Assembly (NCBI GenBank): GCA_017163975.1
Contig: JAFFSR010000239.1
Location: forward strand, 1,426,001-1,490,000
Source: Anastatus disparis
Lineage: Eukaryota; Arthropoda; Insecta; Hymenoptera; Eupelmidae
Direction: 5' to 3'
DNA length: 64,000 nt
Position numbers and translations under genes: made by a program. The notes beneath the pieces were generated by a model, which did no database searches, had not been told where the DNA came from, and worked only from the letters and a program-made list of their open reading frames with translations. This document shows, piece by piece, positions 12,442 through 25,381 of this stretch (position 1 is its first letter; each line of letters starts with the position of its first letter).

Positions 12442-14060
12442 TACCTCGCATATAAGTATTGATTCATGAGTATCGAGAAATAAAACAAAAAAAATGAGAG
12501 AGGGAGATAGGCAACAAGGTCCTCTCTCAAATGTATATATATCGAAGAACGTTGTTATAGTCGTCGTCATCGTCATCATCTTGGTCTCCTCACGGCAGCT
12601 GTTATATATCGAGTATAAGGTAATTGCAGGTAGCTGCGTTCGCTTTCGGCTTTTCGAGAGCAGCCCGCATCTCTCTCCTTTTTCGATCTTGGTACGTGCG
12701 CGCGCGCGCGACCAAACGCGTGCGAGACTTTACTGCTTTATATTTATTTTTTTTCTCTTTCATCTCTTTTTTCTTCTTTTTTTCCTCTTTTTTTTGGTAC
12801 TGAATCGAAGCTTCTGTAGAATTTTATAGTATGCTTTTATCGGTAAGATTGAAATATGTATGCATATAAGTATTGTTGAGATCGGATGTAAGCTTTGATT
12901 TTATATATACGTAATTTCTTTGTTTAAGTATAAAATATAAAGTGTCAGATTCTAGTGTTGTAGCTCGAGTCGAAATTTAATTGATAGATGCGTAAACTCT
13001 TAAAAAAACTTGGAGTACATGTACTGCAAGCACGTTTTATTATAGTCCATTAAATGCAAATTATGCGGACGCATTAATATTTTATCATTTTTTATATTAA
13101 ATTTCATGTAATTCAATAGTTAAACGATGATAAAATGTATCAATTTTTATACACAAACAAGCTTTAAATTTCATTTTGATAAACATTAATTTTCATGCAA
13201 TATACCTTAAATTACTTTAATCGGTCGAAAAGACATTAAATTTCATATGTAAATGTCATTGAAAATCGTATTGAATATCATTGCTATTTTAACAGTGTAT
13301 TTAAATAAACTAAAATAAAAACGAACAAGCACGATTCAGACTTGAAAAACTTGAAACGAAGAAAAAATTTTGAAAAATAATAAAAATCTGTTATTGTTTA
13401 AATTAATTAGGAAAGAATATGTAAAATATACAAGATTTTTATATTTTATTCAAACTAGAAAAAAAATAAAAAATTCAAAAGAAGTTTCTCTTTGTGCGAA
13501 AATAAAATATTTATCTTGAAATTACTTTTATTATGCTATTGATGATCCATAGCTAAGAAGCATTTAAATATCCACTAAATAGCTTTCTTACCAGCTTAAA
13601 ATATTTTTGCACAAACAATTAATTATGTTCTATTGATTAAAGAAAAATAATTTTCTTTTAACGTAACAATTTTCTTTCTTTTTCCTTGTATTTTAGATCA
13701 ATTGTAAAAACCCCTTTTGAAGTAACTAAAATCTTCTTAAAAGAGACTTTACTATGCGTGTAAAAGAAAAATCATAATAGGATTACATTGAATGCAAAAT
13801 TTTCTTGAGTGCAAAACTGTAGGATCTATTGTTTATCGATTTAAAAGACATTAAATTCATTTGTACAAAGGATTATTCAATGCAATTCTGTACTACATTC
13901 ATCGATGTTGTAGAATAACAATTTATTTAGCTTTATTTGATGAATATATTAAAACATTTAAATTATTTGAATATCTTAATAATAATTACCACTAACATAA
14001 TATTTTTATGAAATAATTGTTTTGAATTTTTGTTATTATTTAAAAATTTTTTATTTTTTT

Positions 14061-14160
14061 TTATTTAACGTCACTGTATTTATGTTATCATTAAGATGCT
14101 AATTAGCGACGGAGATCGGCAGTGTGTTTTTGAACAAAGCACATGCATAGTATACAGTTT
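14061..14160 (-). mobile_element. tRNA-derived SINE, copy C (head missing)
   Basis: Only the body is present, from the TTATTTAACG end through the motif GATGCTAATTAGCGACGGAG to the AAAGCACATG region. The tRNA-like head is absent, so the copy is 5' truncated in SINE orientation, as incomplete reverse transcription would produce. Confidence 0.75.
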
Positions 14161-14267
14161 AGTTTTTATTTTAGTATATTAAAATTTATTTAACAAAAGT
14201 AAATTACATTTTATTTTACAATAAATGTAACGGCAAACAAACTCATTATTTATATAATTTTTTATAT

Positions 14268-14457
14268 TTCGTTTAACGTCGTTGTATTTCAGCTATCATT
14301 ACGATGCTAATTAGCGACGGAGGTTTCTCAGTGTGTTTGTGAACAAAGCATATATATAGTTTACAGTGATGCTTATATTAATCGGCCGCTGAGAGCGGGA
14401 TTCGAACTCGAGTCCTCGAGATCATAAATCCATCGCTCTGCTGACTAAGCTACTGAA
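14268..14457 (-). mobile_element. tRNA-derived SINE, copy D
   Basis: A complete head and body lie about 110 bp from truncated copy C, in the same orientation. The B-box is intact (GAGTTCGAATCCC on the minus strand), while the anticodon arm has mutated. Confidence 0.8.
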
Positions 14458-14675
14458 ACCTCATGTATACGTATTATTTGATTGTACATGAAAGAATTTA
14501 CCATATTGTAAACTAGCTCATTTTTTATAAAAATTTTATTATTCAAGTAACTTTATAGTTTTAATAAAATAAGTTTTTTGAAAAATAAGCTATTTCCTGT
14601 ATATATATAATATATAAATTACTAAAAGTTACTCTTTTATAATGTTTCATGCAACGTGTTTCGTGTAATAAGTAG

Positions 14676-14724
14676 CTTTTATTATACTTTAATTATATTA
14701 TATATAATTAAAGTATAATAAAAG
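14676..14724. repeat. Perfect hairpin with 22-bp arms and 5-nt loop
   Basis: The arm at 14676-14697 is the exact reverse complement of the arm at 14703-14724; the loop is TTATA. A partial repeat of the arm (AAAGTATAATAATTTAATTA) continues immediately downstream. The hairpin is AT-only apart from the arm-end G/C and one internal pair. Confidence 0.85.
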
Positions 14725-16015
14725 TATAATAATTTAATTACATTATATACTTTATTGTATTAATTTTATTTCTATTTGATTTTTTTTATTTTTCAACGAT
14801 AAATACAGTCTTAATTGACTGTCAATTCGGTTATGAGCATTGAAAAAAATTAAATCTTCTTTTCTTTTGCTTTCGTTTTGTTTCTATTTTCGTAATAAAT
14901 ATACATAAAACTACACTCAAAAGCAAATTAAAATTTATGTTACATACCTTGAAAAAAGCCTCCACGTGCTGGCTGTGATTTTTGCGCGCACGCAAAGTTG
15001 TCTTTTTTCTTTCTCTTTCTTTCTCGCCAAATTTTAATTAAGTCGTACAACGAGGAATATATAAGCGGTATGTTAATTAAAGTTTAAAATTGAATTTCTG
15101 TTGTTGAGTTTAAAAAAGAAAGAAGAAATGAAAATCTATATTATGCTGGTTCTTTGATTGATTTTTAAAAACCGTGATTGATATTTAAATTTCAAGTTTT
15201 TTAAAAACATAAACATTTTTTTTATTACAATGAAAAGCACTTTGTAATTTAAAAATAGAAATTTTTTCCTTCTAATGAAATTTCAAGTATCAACTAACTA
15301 TTTACTCACACATTAACGCGCATACTTTTGAAATCCTTATTATTCAAACCGTCCGAACGATATTTCTGGTAATTTATTCCTATATTTCATACGCTATAAT
15401 GGAAAACAAATTAGTCACTCTAAAACCACAAAATTTTTACAACGTATATAAGATATTTTAATCAAACGTATACACGCGCGGCTTAGAAGAAAAAAAATCT
15501 CGCATTTTTTTCAAATAAGCTTTTAGACAGTTTCTCACTTGGAAAAAAAGGAGATATATTAACGTTTTATAGTAGGTAAAATCTAATGTTTGCGCACGAT
15601 CTAACTGTATATCGTAAATGATATTGCGTGTATATATATGTGTCTAACGGCCAAGCCCTTAATTAACAAGTGATAAGGGTCAATGTTTGCTCACGTCTAA
15701 AAAGGAAGGTTCCGTTTTTTTGTTGATTCATTGTACATTAGAATAAGCCGCTATGTAGATTTATGTTGCACATTTGAAATACAAATTTGAACTTTCGCAA
15801 TGGAAGCGAAAAATAAATATTTAAGTGAACATAAAGCGAACATTTTAGTAATATTTTATTTCGTTTTTTTTTATTTTTAGGAAAGGTTTCTGATTTCTTC
15901 TTTTTTTCTTTTTGTATGTGAACGGTTAGTAATAAAAGTATCATCTTAATTGAAATCTTTTGTACATAAGATAATAGTATATCATTTACTCTTATTATTG
16001 TAAATGACAATTGCG

Positions 16016-16040
16016 TATATATATATATATATATATATAT
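16016..16040. repeat. TA dinucleotide microsatellite
   Basis: Uninterrupted TA alternation of about 25 bases. Confidence 0.9.
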
Positions 16041-16324
16041 GTAATATAAATTAATTTTATTGCTCAAATTTTTATTATCATAATTTGTAAATGAAAAAAA
16101 AATCAAATATTTTTATTTCCTTGCTATAATTAATCAAAACATGAAATTTTAAACAGAAATACTTTTTATCCATATTGTATTGTCGAGTTTTATAAAACAA
16201 AAAATAAGAAAGAATACGATAAAAAAAGCGAAAACTTGAAGATATCTATAAGTCGAGCAGTTTTATTTTTCTCGCTGCACATCAAACACCGTCTCAATTA
16301 CATCCTTCGCTTTCGATATAATAA

Positions 16325-16588
16325 ATGGTGAAACCGCAAGTAAACACAGTTATATACAGCTCAGAATCAAAGATCAAACACACACAAGAACGTCCAATTC
16401 AATGTAACCATAAAGCTGTTCAAACAGAGTTGTCACTGTCTCCATCGTCACTTCTTCGCCAAACACTTACTTCCCGATACTTCCAAGTTAAAAAAAAAAA
16501 GAATAAACCAGCAACCCCAATAAAAAGAAATAAAAAAGAAGAAGACGAAGTAGAAAAGCAAAGTTTTAAAGAGAGTATCATTGGGTAA
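16325..16588 (+). CDS. Weak candidate small protein, 87 aa, unknown
   Basis: The function is not recognised. The ORF runs from an ATG at 16325 to a TAA at 16586-16588. Unlike most frames in this window, its first 55 residues are of mixed composition (for example the stretch IQCNHKAVQTELSLSPSS) and the DNA is noticeably less AT-rich than its flanks. Residues about 56-78 are Lys/Glu-rich. No signal peptide or membrane segment is seen. A TATAAAA at 16191-16197 lies about 130 bp upstream of the ATG. Against a gene: its length is within chance expectation for one ORF in 64 kb, no domain is recognised, and the Lys-rich tail comes from A-rich DNA. It could also be part of a regulatory block. Conservation in relatives or transcript evidence would decide. 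Confidence 0.2.
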   Translation: MVKPQVNTVIYSSESKIKHTQERPIQCNHKAVQTELSLSPSSLLRQTLTSRYFQVKKKKNKPATPIKRNKKEEDEVEKQSFKESIIG

Positions 16589-16599
16589 ATGTGACTTTG

Positions 16600-19500
16600 T
16601 ATTCGCACATATATAAATCGGTAGCTAATGGCACACTCCGTGTACTTTAAAAAAAGTAGCGTATGGGTGCGTGTGTGTATATATGGCGCCTTGAAAGTTT
16701 AAAAAAAAAATAATAATAAGAAAAAAAGCTGGACATTGCTTGTGCACGAAATCTTTTAGCCCTTGCACAGTAAATTTTACTTGCTCAACGCGGAGAGTCT
16801 TTAGACTCCACCTGCTCGTTTCGCCAGTTTGGATCTCTCTTTCTATATAACCAAGCAAGAGAGAGATATATATTTAAAGATAGAGAGAGAGCAAGTATCC
16901 AGATGATGAAAAAAAGAAAAAAAATTTTGCGTTCGTTCCATAGTAATTACGCGGAATTTCAAGGGGCGAAATTTTCAAGACTTGCTTTGACACATTCTTC
17001 TTACGAGTTTTCGAGCTTCCGAAATTTAGACTTGACGTTCGACGGGTTCTTTAAATCTTCTTCTTCTTCTTATTCTTCTTCTCTTTCTTTTTTTCTTTTC
17101 ATCGTTGATTGGTTGGTGATTTAATAATAGAGAGATAATTTGTGAAGCTGATAAAATAATTGTTTTAATGAGAACAATCAAATTATGCGAGGGATAGTTG
17201 TATTGTTAAATTTAACGAAGGCGCCCAATAGCTTCATAATAATTGATATCTTATTTATTATTCAATACAAGAAAAAAAATTTTTAATCAAATGTTATAAT
17301 AATGGGGAATTCAATTAGTAGTATTACAAAAATTAAAATAGTAAAATTTGAAATATTTGTAATAATTTTTTGATACTTTAAATAAAGTTTACTATACTTT
17401 AACATAGTCAAATCTATTATAAGTATAGCAAAATTTACTATTTATTGTTGTTATTTTCGTGATACTGTAAGTAAATTCTAGTAAAATTTAATGATTATGC
17501 TCCGTGTGTGCTTTCAAAAATAAAAAAAACTTAAATCATTGATAAAATTTAACTCTGAAATAATGACTTTTTACTCTAACAATCTTTTAAAATCTACATC
17601 TTTGATTCTAGTACTTAACTCCTTTTACTTTCTCTCTCTCCTTTGTCTCGTCACTGAAGTCGCGTGGCTTTTTAATACACCCGCATCTTATACCTCATCG
17701 AAAGTGAAAAAAAAATTTTTTAAAAAAGAGAGATGCGCCTAGATAAAAAAAACTTTGCAGATATATAATGTAATGTGTATATCTTTTTCTCTTGCTGTTT
17801 TGAAATTTAATACACAGCATTGGAATTCTCAAAGGTTTTGGCGCCCAACCTGAAACCCGCACTTTAGATCGGATCTAACCGATTGGAAGATTTTTTATAA
17901 AAAGGGTGGCCCATTTCTCAAAAAAAAAAAATAATATTTTTTTGTTTCTTTAGCACCGTGTGTTGTTCTTATGTTTTTGTTATATTTTTCTTAGTCTTGT
18001 TTTACAAAATGGATATTTGGCTTTGAATAACGATGAGATGCTTTATTTACATGCTATTACGAATATTATAGATGCGTAAATTTCAGACTTAAGAGATAAG
18101 ACGAAATTTCCTTTTTTTTTTGTTTTTAGCAGGTCCGATGCTTAGTTCCGATGGTGGATATGAAGAGAAAAAAATAAAGAAACAATATGTAAAGTACAGA
18201 CGGTAAAGGTGATGCTTTAGGCCGTAAACGATGATAAACGTCAGATTAAAATATTTATGTATCTAGGAATCTTTTGCTTGTTACTTTTAGTCATAAAGCA
18301 AACCTTTCTCCTTTTTTTTAATACGTTTTGTCTATAATCCACCATAATTAACACGAACAAAACAAGTTTCTTTTTCGTTTCCAATGAAAAAAATAATAAT
18401 ATTTGGCCTTGCATCAGCCCAATAAAAAAATATGTTAATTTACCGAGCATAACTTAAAGAATAACAAAAAAAAATACGTAATATTAAAAGTACACACGGC
18501 GAATTACTTAAATCAACTGTAATTACTCATCGTCATTGTTTTTATATACCCTCGATATTTGCTCCACGACATAACTTCAAAATTACGCTCGGCCAGTCCA
18601 AGATGCTTTTAAATTCGCATCCATATATACCCGAGAAGCGTAACAAACGACTCTCGTATACACTTTAACGCTCTTTTTAACCTGCCAATTAATAAACATA
18701 CACACGTATGCACACGTATACGCACACAATCATCTCGCTCTTCTCCTGGAATGAAAAAATTTTAATAATTTCGTTAAACAGAGCGACAAGTCTTAATCAG
18801 GCTATAAAGAAAAAAGAAGAAAAAACGAAAAATAATAAAAAAAAGTCCTCGTATATGATTCCTTGGGTACAATTACTCTTATCATTACGTAACTCTTACA
18901 TAAGATATATGTATATATACAACATACGAAATTCCCCCTTTTATGCTTATGTATATACGTCATTAAACGTCATTACGTGGCGCACTGTATATATAAACTC
19001 GTTGTCCAAAAAAAACAAAAAAAAAGAACCTGATGCTTGAATATATACGCGCACGCAATGTGTCTCGGGTACATAAGGCTATATATACACTTAAGTACGA
19101 AAAATTTTTCATCCCTTCCCATTTTATATGTACTTTCTTTTATCTCTCTCTCTCTTTTACTCTGCTTAGCTCATCAAGTACCCATCACCGATCACCGAGG
19201 CCGATAGCGAGTCCTTCGTTGCTTCATTTTTTTTATTTTCTCTCTCTTTCTTTTTTTCCTTATATATTTTTCGTATAACGAAAACTGGCTTCTTCCTTTA
19301 CTCTCTTGGGTGCGCGTATATATAGACGTGTATGTATATAAAACGAACGATCGCAGGTGACAAGTCCGGTGGTCCAAACTCGACGCGTGGTGCACCATAA
19401 GTTGCATTATACGTCTATATATACAACGTTAAGACATTACCTTTGATTTTCGTACTTTATTTCTTTTTTATTTTCATTTTATTTCCAAAAAAAAGAGTAG

Positions 19501-22500
19501 AAAGGAAGGTTTAGATTCTTATTGACGTTTGAATCAAAACTTCGAAATTGGAAATAAAAGTTAGACGCTAATTGATACACCGCGATCGTTACAAACGAGA
19601 GAGAAAAAGGGTAGACGAGATTTAATTCGCTTGTAGGGACATACTGATTAAACAAATTGGCTAATTTTCTTTGAGATCTCATCTGTATTAGAACTACAGA
19701 TCAGTCCTTTAAAAGTTTAAATTACCCAAAGATTACTTTTTTTCGGGAGACTTTGTAAAAGATGATGATTCGATAAAAGTTTGACTGTTCGTTAAAAAAA
19801 AGGGCTAAATTTAAATTGCATTTTTTAAGTTTTAAACTTTTCAGATTATTATTCGGATGTAAGATATAATCGAAGCGCAGTTAATGTTTGTATCTTAATA
19901 CATTGTAGAGATAGTAGCTTTGAAATAAATTTATCAATGGCCGAATGATTTCTTTGAAAATAATTTGCTTTGTTTTAACGACGGGTCAATTAATTTTTTT
20001 TTGTTTTGAGCTCAATTTAAAAGCATTAAAATTAAAAGAATATTCAATTATAAGAAACGGGCAAATAAAATATAAAGAAACATTCAATCATAGTAATGCC
20101 CAGCGCTTAACGTAACATTACCCGAAGCGTAACATTGCCATAATTTCTCCCACTTCGTATAAACAGCTATAATTGAATCTTACGTAACTTCGCATCCAAA
20201 TCATAAATTCAACAGTATATACCTCTCTAATTTTTTCCCCCTCTCTCTTTCTCTTTCATTTCCATTTAAGCTTCTCATTTCTTTTTATTTGCTGTCTCGT
20301 TGATATAGCATATACACCGATACACGAAGTGATTGTTTTTTCTTCTTATTTTTTTCAGCTGTAGCTGTTGGACATTTCGTATACGCCGGCCGAAAAATTA
20401 ACGCGTGCTCCTTACGCATTAATGTTAAATATTTTTTTTTTATTTTTTGTTATTAAGGTGGAAAAGGATGGTGAAAGTGATAGGGAATTAAATCTTGAAG
20501 GTGTTCGTATGCAAGCTGATTATTTCAATGTAATTATAAAAATTTTATTTTTAATATTAAAAGTTCATGCAATGATTCTTTTTTTTTTTAATATTCAAGT
20601 TTATGGTTATTATTACGACTTTCATTCTTCGTAAAAATAGAAAAAGATAATAAAATTGTAACATCAATTTAAAATTCAAATTTCATTATTTGGACTCTTA
20701 AATTTATTCAAAGATACAAACATTAAAAACTTCAGTTGACATCTGATTAAAAATTCATCGGGAACATAAATCTTCAATTAATCCCTCTGAAAAGCTCCAT
20801 ATAAAAAATTCTCAAAATAAGAAAAAAAGAAAGAAAAAAAAACTTCATCTCTTCTTCATAATTTATAAAGGAGCAAAACAGTTTCCATAAGCATAGTCCT
20901 ACGGGTGCATTCATCTAATTTAACTATATACTACGCAGTATACACGTCCTACGCAGTAGTAGTTTTGTGTCTAAGAGTGAGGGAAGAAAAATGGGATTAT
21001 AGAGGACAAGGAAAGAAAGAAGAAAAAAATATGTATATAGAAAAAGTAAAGAAAGAAACGTATACATAAAAGAGAAAGAGAAATCTAGAACCTTTCCTAA
21101 AAACGTATCTATACACCTATATGTGTATCTAAAAAGTTGGTAAAGTCTATAATACAAGGAGAGAAAAAAGAAAAAAAAAAGTTAGAAAAAGAAGGGTATA
21201 TGTATACATGTATACATATACATACATCTCGAGGACGCGTGGCAGTTAAGAGAATATCTTTCTCTCTTTCTTTCTCTTTCTTGCAGCTGCGCCACGCGCC
21301 GGTGTGCGCGCGATAAAAGCTCCTTGGCTCCAACGCTTCTTTACTTTATTTTATTTTTCCTCTTTTTTTTACCTTTTTCTTTTTTTTGAAAAAAATATAC
21401 CTTGTCCTTTTTATTTCTTCATGCGCCACCAGAAAACGTACCCGTATCTTAGATATGAACTGGATATAGATATGGATATGAAGGTGATATGCAGGAGTTT
21501 ATTTTTTTTTCTTTCGATTACTTTGAGCGAATTTCTCTTTTTTTCTTGGATTTTTCGAAAGCTGCATCTTCGATGTTGTTTAATATTAAATTGTTTGTTG
21601 TTTAATAAATGGAAACATGATAACGAATTATTTTATCATCGTTTTTTTTGGACTAACAATTTATGTAGTTTTATTTTTATAAATATCATGCAAAATAATT
21701 TTGAAAGTAAATTAACTTCGATCTTAAAAACTGAAAATAAAGTAGAATGAAGTTTCAATTTATACTTTATTACCTATAAGAATTATTAAAGTCGAAATTA
21801 TTAATTTATTATTATCACGTGCTTATTAAAATTTATAAAAATTTACAAAAATCCATTTTTAAATTTTCATTTTGCGGATCTATTTGTTTTTATCCTTATG
21901 TATTATTCCATCCTATCCTAAATTATACCCATTTATTTCTAATTCAGCAAAGATTCATTCTCCTCTTCCTGTGCTCATTATGCACTCTGACAACAAAAAA
22001 TAGAGATAAAAATAAAAAAAAAACCTAATACCTCATTCAATTTGATATGCGCCAACAAGAGAGAAGAAGAAGAAGACGTCTACCTAAACAAACAAGCTAA
22101 TCAATATATTCTACGCCGTCGTCTACTTTTTTTTTTCTAAGCGAGAAAAAAAAATATATATGTTTATAAACGACCACCTAAGAATCCTTATTCTTTCCTT
22201 CCACTTTATATACCACGCGATCTTATATGCAAAATGCGGCGCCTAGGTATAGTAGTAAAAATCTCTTTAGCAAGACGTCGAGAACTTAATAAAGGCTTCG
22301 TATTTCTTTTTTTTTTTATTTATTTTCTTTCCTCTTTTTTTTGACTTTATAATACATTTCGTTGAGATTTTTATGGTAAATAGATTCTCTTCTTTTATTT
22401 ATTTTTTTCTTTTCTCTTTTTTTTCGAGTATAGGCACGTGGCTTTCGAAGAACGTCGAATCAATTTGACGTCTTACTCTAATTAAGGTTTAGCATAATAG

Positions 22501-25209
22501 AAGACGAGGCACACGCAACATCGAATGTTATATAGATTTTAGTTAGACTCGTGTTTGTGTGTGTATTTTTTGTGTCTCGGGTGTTCTGCAGGAGCATTCG
22601 ATGGTTAATGTAGCTTAATTTATTGTTTGAATCTATTGAATGAACGTATATGCAAGATCAATCGATGTTAATTATTATATAGTGGATAATTTTTTTTCTT
22701 TCAGGATATTTATTGTATTTAAAGAAATTTTTTAGTTAGAAATATAATAATTATTCTGAAAAGAGATATACCGATATTTTTATTAATTTTATATATTGAT
22801 AATATGAAACAATTATATTTTTAAGATTATTCTTTTGTTCTCCAATCGTTTCGATTTTCTAAAAATTCGTTTTACAGTTGTTTATAAATAATATTTTATC
22901 AAGCTTAAATATAGATAAATTGGTAAATTATATAGAGACTAACGTTACAAAATTCCCCCTTTTAAAATGTAAATTTCATACCTCTCGTCCAGCTCGGAGA
23001 AAAATAAAAAATTTTAACCTCAAAAGAGTCCTACAAATTTTCATGTATAGCTTTATATACTTCCAAAAAATAAACATAAAAAAAAGAGAGAAAAAATTTT
23101 TCGTACGTCGACGTCGATTTACCTTAAGCACCCCGACAAACCGGTTACATCAACTCCTCTGCACGAAAGCTGCACATATCCCATACACTGATCATCAAAC
23201 TAAAACTTCTTCAGTTAATATAGCTTCCATATTAAAAAAAAAGAGAGAAATGAAGAATAAAAAGAATTTTTTGAACATTTATAATAAAAAAAATTAGAAA
23301 GCTCGTTGTCGTTTTACTTAAAATTACATTTAAAACGTTTAATAACAAATAACGTATAATAAGAGAGGCACACGCAACGAAATCATTTTTACGTCAAATT
23401 TTATAAATATGATATGCAGGACAAGGAGAAGAAATTTCACCTGTCACTGGCTCTGTAGATTATGTACATCCAACCCTGGACTTTTTTATAAAACTGTTAT
23501 AATTTCAGTATACAGCGCGTGCGCGTTGATATACATACAGAAAAAAAATATGTGTATATACATTAAATGTGAGTAAAATTTATATTTTTTAATCCATTTT
23601 TTTTCAAGTAAGCCAGGAGGCACGCGCGATGATCGCATCTCTCATCTTTTGCTCATATCTTCCGGCTGCTCTCCGTGATATTCGTCGCTGATGATTTTTT
23701 ATTATATGAACAGGAGTGTGTATCTTTGATGCAAATTTTAAAATAATTATATTTTCGACGATTAGCATCGGGACCTACAGCAAAAAGTAAACTCGTGTCA
23801 TTTCTAAGAATGAATTTTTAGATTTTTATTTATTTACTAACAATTAAAATATTTTTGGCTATTAATATAGACGGTATAACTTTTTTGTCGCTTGGCTTGT
23901 TTGATTAAGAATCGTTTGAATTTAATTAGATTTATTTTGAATTTGCTTACCGAAAACAAAAAATCTCCATAATCGGTAATAAATATGGTTGAAGCTTGGT
24001 AAAAAAAGTGCCTACTTGCGTTTATGGGTGTACATTTAAATTTTGGAATAACTAAAATAAACCTGTTCATCTTCAAACTTTCTAATTGTCTAATAAATTG
24101 TCAAATAAATCCATTTTTATACACGTGCGTCCATGTAAAAATAAAAATTCCATTCAGGAGCTAAGCGTATTCATCTAATGATTCAATTATAAATTTCCAT
24201 TTTTAATTTCTAACTTAATCTATTTGGCTTTGGTGCAAGTGTACTAAAACCAAATACGAAAAAATTATCACTCTTACTTTTACTCTTGACTCTTTCACCC
24301 AAAAAGAAAAGAGAAAATAAAAAAGAAAGAAAAAAAAGTTGTATCTACCGGTCAATGTACACATAAGCGACAGAGTTTAAGTGTATCTATACACTCAAGG
24401 TGAAGGAACGAAAGAAGAAGTCGAGTCGCGTGCGCTGGGAATAGGTAGGGGGCGAGAACTTGGCGCGTGGCTTGCGTACGTCTTATGCTTCTTGTCTTAT
24501 TTTATATATATAAAATAAGAAGATTCTATATACATTTGCGTATGAATTTGGATTTACATATATACGCCTGCAGGTAAACAAAGTTTAAATTTTTTGTATT
24601 TCATTTTTATTTTCTTTGATAAAGACTTCGATATGTGTTCGTCCCGATGATTCGAAGTTTATTTAATTCAAATTAACATATTCTATTGAAAAAGAAAATG
24701 TTTTCATCAATTAATCTTATTTCTTATGATTTTATAGAGTAATGATAAGATTTTGATTCGATATTATAGATTTCGCTGAAAAATACAAAGAACAAATTAA
24801 ATTCTGAAATAATAAAGATATCTTGATGTAAATATACATTTTATTAGCTACGTATCCATATCAAATTTCAAATTTTTATTGCTATGTATCCCAATGCAAT
24901 CCACGTATCAATGCATTTTTAAGAAAACTCGTTCCAATTGTTATCTCTTACAGGACCAGAAAATTTACGACTCAGCCGCGACCAAGCATATTACCTAGAT
25001 CATGTTACACTTATGCATAAATCTTGAATTCAAAACTTATTTGTTTTTCTGTTCTTTTCCCGATCCTTTAAAGCTTTTATTGTTTTTTTTTTAATTTACA
25101 GAATTTTTTTGTACTTATCAGATCATTAAACTTTTATAAATTAATAACTTTAACTTCGTTTCCATTTGGATATTTATATAAATATTACCTTGGATTTGTC
25201 TCAAATGCT
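16600..25209. other. Intergenic region, no gene recognised
   Basis: GC-richer blocks at about 16600-17110, 18480-19400, 20080-20420, 20900-21490, 22020-22620, 23360-23680 and 24300-24560 are separated by AT-rich DNA. Proneural-type E-boxes occur at 16809-16815 (CACCTGC), 19353-19359 (GCAGGTG) and 21283-21290 (GCAGCTGC). GGCACG(C/T)G repressor-type motifs occur at 22433-22442 and 23619-23628. Frames such as 21304-21750 and 22878-23297 translate to Phe- or Lys-rich low-complexity sequence and were not accepted as genes. Confidence 0.5.
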
Positions 25210-25381
25210 CCCTGGTAGAAAATTGAGCATATTTTGGGCAGATATTTTGGTCAAGGGTGAGTTAAAATGATAATTTGGTCAAAATTTTGTTAAAAAAATT
25301 TCTAGAATATCTAGATAAATGTCATTTTAACTTTCGTTGACCAGTAATTTTGCCCAAAATATGGTTTATTTTCTATAGCAA
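25210..25381. mobile_element. Short palindromic MITE (family with CCCTGGTAGAAA end)
   Basis: A left arm starting CCCTGGTAGAAAATTGAGCA pairs with the right arm. Shared parts include CATATTTTGGGCA, GGTCAA and GTTAAAATGA, and the centre is near 25295. There is no coding capacity. The end motif recurs at 53147, so this is a family and not a chance hairpin. Ends are approximate. Confidence 0.65.

Larger units (their letters stand above)
12442..16324. other. Intergenic region with SINE copies C and D, no gene recognised
   Basis: A GC-richer block at 12490-12830 contains GCAGCTG at 12595-12601 and an alternating CG run near 12697-12710. The rest is AT-rich. The frame at 12494-12829 is a low-complexity Phe/Leu-rich translation and is not considered coding. 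Confidence 0.55.

Noticed and set aside
17839..17850. TGGCGCCCAACC, resembling a retroelement primer-binding site
   Set aside because: Only about 11 bases fit, no long terminal repeats flank it and no gag or pol-like frame follows.
21304..23297. Frames of 139-148 residues at 21304-21750 and 22878-23297
   Set aside because: Composition is set by T- and A-homopolymers (Phe, Leu, Lys, Asn), with no domain, no signal peptide of good form and no promoter context. Such frames are expected by chance in this DNA.
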